A stretch of DNA of 7,845 nucleotides from Halobacteroidaceae bacterium. GTDB lineage: Bacteria; Bacillota; Halanaerobiia; B1SED10-174. Shown here one piece after another: positions 5,326-7,845 of the stretch. Position numbers and translations under genes: made by a program. The stretch lies in contig PUKG01000250.1 in NCBI GenBank assembly GCA_003550445.1, positions 1 to 7,845 of the forward strand, in the 5' to 3' direction. Position 1 is the stretch's first letter; the number at the start of each line of letters is the position of its first letter. Below the pieces are notes generated by a model. That model searched no databases, was not told the origin of the DNA, and was given only the letters and a program-made list of their open reading frames with translations.

Positions 5326-6165
5326 ATGCCCATGAATCGAGGGATGCTAATTGCTCTATCACCAATTATCCTTGCGGCTATTTTTTTCTTCCGTCTTCCA
5401 GCGTTTCTGATAATATTGGTCAGTACTGGAAGCGCCGTAATTGCAGAGTACATTTACCTGAAGGCAACGGGAAAAAAACAACGTTTAAAAGACCTGAGCG
5501 CAATAGTAACAGGGGTCCTTTTAGGACTAACTCTTTCTCCTTCTACCCCTCTTTATGTTGCTGCAGCCGGAAGCGTAGTAGGAATTATTGTCGGAAAACA
5601 ACTTTTTGGAGGATACGGACGAAACCTGCTGAATCCCGCTTTAACAGGAAGACTTTTTATTGTATATGCTTTCCCGGGTGTCTTTACTCCCTGGCAAACA
5701 CCCTTTGACCTCGCTACTACCGCCACCCCATTAGGAGAAGAAACTTTCGGTTACCTTCCCTTATTTTTGGGGAACATCCCGGGTAGTATTGGAGAAACCT
5801 CTGCTCTCTTACTTATTTTAACCGGAGGATATCTTATATATAAGAAATACGCCAACTGGCGTATTCCGGTCAGTATTATTGCAACCGTTGTAATTATTTC
5901 TTTACTGGCAGGAGAAGACCCCCTATTTCATATCCTATCGGGAAGTTTGCTTTTAGGAGCCCTTTTCATGGCAACAGATCCCGTAACTTCACCAAAAAAC
6001 CAACCCGGCCGATGGGTTTTTGGAGTAGGTATTGGTTTTATTGTTATGGCTATGCGCCTCTGGGGATGGCTTCCGGAAGGAACCACATTTGCAATTTTGG
6101 GAATGAACCTTGTGGTTCCAGCAATTGAAAAATACCTTAAAAAACCAAAGCCCCAGAAATCTTAA
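5326..6165 (+). CDS. rnfD: RnfD/NqrB-family electron transport subunit (orphan RnfD)
   Basis: This polytopic membrane protein is about 279 residues long, with roughly ten hydrophobic segments. Numbered from the alternative ATG at 5317, the family hallmarks are SAIVTGVLLGLTLSPSTP (61-78), GKQLFGGYGRNLLNPAL (93-109), TTATPL (134-139) with Thr137 as the expected covalent FMN site, GSIGETSAL (156-164), LFMATDPVTSP (216-226), and EGTTFAILGMNLVVPAI (254-270). In Rnf complexes RnfD works with RnfA, B, C, E and G to couple ferredoxin:NAD+ electron transfer to ion pumping. Here none of the partners is adjacent. The protein is also shorter than typical RnfD (about 310-350 residues), lacking the usual stretch before the first helix. 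The start is uncertain: ATG 5326 has AGAGAGG at about 9 nt; ATG 5317 directly abuts it. The stop overlaps that of pstA. No convincing promoter is visible upstream. Confidence 0.88.
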   Translation: MPMNRGMLIALSPIILAAIFFFRLPAFLIILVSTGSAVIAEYIYLKATGKKQRLKDLSAIVTGVLLGLTLSPSTPLYVAAAGSVVGIIVGKQLFGGYGRNLLNPALTGRLFIVYAFPGVFTPWQTPFDLATTATPLGEETFGYLPLFLGNIPGSIGETSALLLILTGGYLIYKKYANWRIPVSIIATVVIISLLAGEDPLFHILSGSLLLGALFMATDPVTSPKNQPGRWVFGVGIGFIVMAMRLWGWLPEGTTFAILGMNLVVPAIEKYLKKPKPQKS

Positions 6166-7031
6166 ATTCCACCTCTTCTCATTTTATTCCGGTAATAGGA
6201 CCTCAAAAAAATCGCTGCCCCATTCAAAACCACTACCAACAACAAAAGAACCAGTGCGGTCCCGTAAGCAAGAGGACGGACCCTTGAAATTGCATGGTGT
6301 TGTGTAGCAAGAATATACAGGTGGTAAGGTAAAGCCATAAACTGGCTGTGAACTGAACTTGGTAAAAAAGGAAGGAAAAAAGCGGCTCCCGTGAAAAGGA
6401 TGGGGGCCGTTTCTCCTGCTGCCCGGGCCAGCCCAAGAATAGCGCCCGTTAGCATTCCTGGTAAGGCCTGGGGTAGGACAATACTTCTAATCATCTGCCA
6501 GGGAGATGCCCCCAGAGCCAGAGCTCCCTGCCGAAAGGCCGCAGGAACGGTTTTTAATGCTTCTTCACTTGCAGTAACTGTTACCGGGAGGGTTAGGATT
6601 CCCATGGTTAAACCAGCAGCCAAAAGAGAGGGACGCAACCCCAGGTATTGGATAAAAAAAGCAACACCAAAAAGCCCGAAAACAATCGAAGGGACTCCGG
6701 CCAGGTTACGAAGGGCCATTCTGATTAAACGGGTTAAAAAGTTCTCCTTTGAATATTCATTAAGAAAAATTGCAGCGCCAACTCCAAGGGGAACTGAAAC
6801 CAGGGTTGTAATAATCGTAAGGTAAGCGGTCCCAATAATTGCTGGGAAGATCCCACCTGCAGTCATTCCTTCCCTTGGCCTATCAGTTAGAAATTGCCAG
6901 TTAATTGAACTTACCCCTTTACTAAAAATATCATAAATAATGTAGAAAACAACAAATACAACAAAAAGCATTGCAAGTCGGAATAGGAGAAAACCTATTT
7001 TTTCCTGCCATTTTCCATTATTTGCCCTCAT
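6162..7031 (-). CDS. pstA: Phosphate ABC transporter permease PstA
   Basis: This 289-residue inner-membrane permease, with PstC, forms the phosphate channel driven by the PstB ATPase and fed by the binding protein PstS. The visible parts are an N-terminal helix (about 15-37), the permease domain opening GIFPAIIGTAYLTIITTL (60-77), AGVPSIVFGLFG (111-122), and the EAA loop with EEALKTVPAAFRQGALALGA and WQMIRSIVLPQALPG, which contacts the ATPase (about 156-192). The PstA hallmark RAAGETAPILFTGAAFF follows at 203-219, with a last helix at about 255-277. The start ATG overlaps the pstC stop as ATGA, preceded by GGGGGTGG, indicating coupled translation. No pstB follows. The gene ends inside the shared TTAA with the convergent rnfD, and no terminator is visible. 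Confidence 0.96.
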   Translation of the reverse strand: MRANNGKWQEKIGFLLFRLAMLFVVFVVFYIIYDIFSKGVSSINWQFLTDRPREGMTAGGIFPAIIGTAYLTIITTLVSVPLGVGAAIFLNEYSKENFLTRLIRMALRNLAGVPSIVFGLFGVAFFIQYLGLRPSLLAAGLTMGILTLPVTVTASEEALKTVPAAFRQGALALGASPWQMIRSIVLPQALPGMLTGAILGLARAAGETAPILFTGAAFFLPFLPSSVHSQFMALPYHLYILATQHHAISRVRPLAYGTALVLLLLVVVLNGAAIFLRSYYRNKMRRGGI

Positions 7032-7845
7032 TTTTCCACCCCCTGGAAACGATTTAGGATAATATCTGAAGTCATGTTAACCAGGAAGGTCATAACAAAT
7101 AGAACAAGTCCAACAGCAAATAAAGCATAATAATGAGTGGTATTAAAGGGAACCTCGCCCAATTCAATTGCAATAACGGCTGTCATTGTCATTCCAGGGT
7201 CTAGAAATGAACTAGGGGTGGATAGAACATTTCCCATAACCATCAAAACAGTCATAGTTTCCCCGATAGCCCTGCCCATTCCCAGCATAAATGCAGCAGC
7301 AATTCCTGATTTTGCCGCAGGCAAAATTACTCTCCAAAGGGTTTGCCAGGAAGTTGCCCCGAGGGCCAGAGAGGCGTCTTCAAAACTTTTTGGGATTGCA
7401 GTAATTGCATCTTCCGCCAGAGAAATAATGGTTGGTAAAGCCATTATCCCAAGAAGAATGCTCCCATTGAGTATATTAAGACCGTTGGAAAGGTTAAAAG
7501 TTCTTGCAATAATTGGGTTTAAAACCACTAAACCAAAAAACCCAATTACTACTGATGGAATTCCCGCAAGAATTTCAACCAGGGGTTTTAAAATCTCTCT
7601 CTCCCAGGAATAAGCCATTTTCCCTAAATAAGCAGCACAGGCCACTCCAAGGGGGAAAGCAAGAGCAAGTGCTCCCCCTGTGACCATTAAAGTACTTACT
7701 ATCATTGGGCGAATACCAAATATCGGCCCGAAGAAAGAAGTTGGATTCCACTGATGATCAGTAAAAAGTCTAAAGGGACCAACTTCTTTAAAGAAAGGCC
7801 AGCTATTCTGCCAGAGCAAGGCAAGAATAGCCAGGAGCAAAATTA
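7028..7845 (-). CDS. pstC: Phosphate ABC transporter permease PstC (5' end outside window)
   Basis: This is the last 271 or so codons of the PstC permease, partner of PstA in high-affinity phosphate uptake. The family pattern is clear: WNPTSFFGPIFGIRPMIVST in the first external/helix region, AGIPSVVIGFFGL, LPTIISLAEDAITAIP, then the EAA loop SLALGATSWQTLWRVILPA, and the PstC-specific GRAIGETMTVLMVMGN, ending in a final helix (YYALFAVGLVLFVMTFLVNM). The open frame continues past the window edge. A TTG at 7840 is in frame but falls within the first membrane helix and has no ribosome site, so it is not the start. PstC proteins are about 290-310 residues, so some 20-40 residues are missing here. 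pstS is expected further to the right. The stop TGA at 7030-7028 overlaps the pstA start. Confidence 0.95.
   Translation of the reverse strand, partial: ILLLAILALLWQNSWPFFKEVGPFRLFTDHQWNPTSFFGPIFGIRPMIVSTLMVTGGALALAFPLGVACAAYLGKMAYSWEREILKPLVEILAGIPSVVIGFFGLVVLNPIIARTFNLSNGLNILNGSILLGIMALPTIISLAEDAITAIPKSFEDASLALGATSWQTLWRVILPAAKSGIAAAFMLGMGRAIGETMTVLMVMGNVLSTPSSFLDPGMTMTAVIAIELGEVPFNTTHYYALFAVGLVLFVMTFLVNMTSDIILNRFQGVEK

Noticed and set aside
6391..6825. Long plus-strand open frame opposite pstA (also 7137-7613 opposite pstC)
   Set aside because: These are mirror frames of conserved permease genes; their translations are low-complexity and match no family.
7838..7840. TTG at 7840 as start of pstC
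   Set aside because: The frame continues beyond the window, and this codon falls in the first membrane helix without a ribosome site.
1..7845. Mobile element, phage, CRISPR, toxin-antitoxin or biosynthetic cluster
   Set aside because: No transposase, integrase, direct-repeat array, target-site duplication or linked accessory genes are visible; the content is housekeeping-like.

Overview
The window looks like chromosomal DNA from an anaerobic, low-to-moderate GC member of the Bacillota (Clostridia/Halanaerobiales-like). The basis is AT-rich third positions, strong AAGGAGG-type ribosome binding sites, GTG and TTG starts, a tRNA-Ala with encoded CCA, non-haem ferritin, an RnfD-type subunit and a Pst phosphate transporter. 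Two exported proteins (peptide-binding protein, rhodanese) have ordinary signal peptides with no lipobox cysteine. That would fit a diderm Bacillota with a periplasm, but this is inference. I see no insertion sequence, phage gene, CRISPR array or obvious genomic island.

Layout from left to right. Positions 1-284 (-) hold the N-terminal part of a family 5 (peptide/nickel type) substrate-binding protein; the rest is outside the window. Positions 285-500 carry no gene. Positions 501-891 (-) hold a small VOC/glyoxalase-fold protein with its own terminator and promoter. At 982-1533 (+) is a DUF2937-like membrane-associated protein of unknown role. A tRNA-Ala(CGC) lies at 1562-1636 (-), with a well-formed promoter and terminator. 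At 1746-2534 (+) is a cytoplasmic glycerophosphodiester phosphodiesterase. At 2601-4025 (-) is a metal-dependent amidohydrolase of the MtaD/TrzN type in which two normally conserved active-site residues are glutamines. At 4178-4675 (+) is ferritin with a complete ferroxidase centre. At 4749-5174 (-) is an exported single-domain rhodanese with a TTG start and a near-consensus promoter. At 5326-6165 (+) is a solitary RnfD. At 6162-7845 (-) are pstA and the 3' part of pstC, translationally coupled.

Most genes are single transcription units, and converging pairs are separated by hairpin terminators that look bidirectional. The exception is the rnfD/pstA junction, where the two stop codons share one TTAA and no terminator is visible. 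The genes do not form one pathway. The themes are housekeeping: peptide and phosphate uptake, glycerophosphodiester recycling, iron storage, sulfur transfer, and one orphan electron-transport subunit. I did not find a clearly new multigene system. The best leads are the altered amidohydrolase active site, the orphan and N-terminally short RnfD, the pst operon that ends at pstA without pstB, and the palindrome covering the VOC promoter and the neighbouring ribosome binding site.
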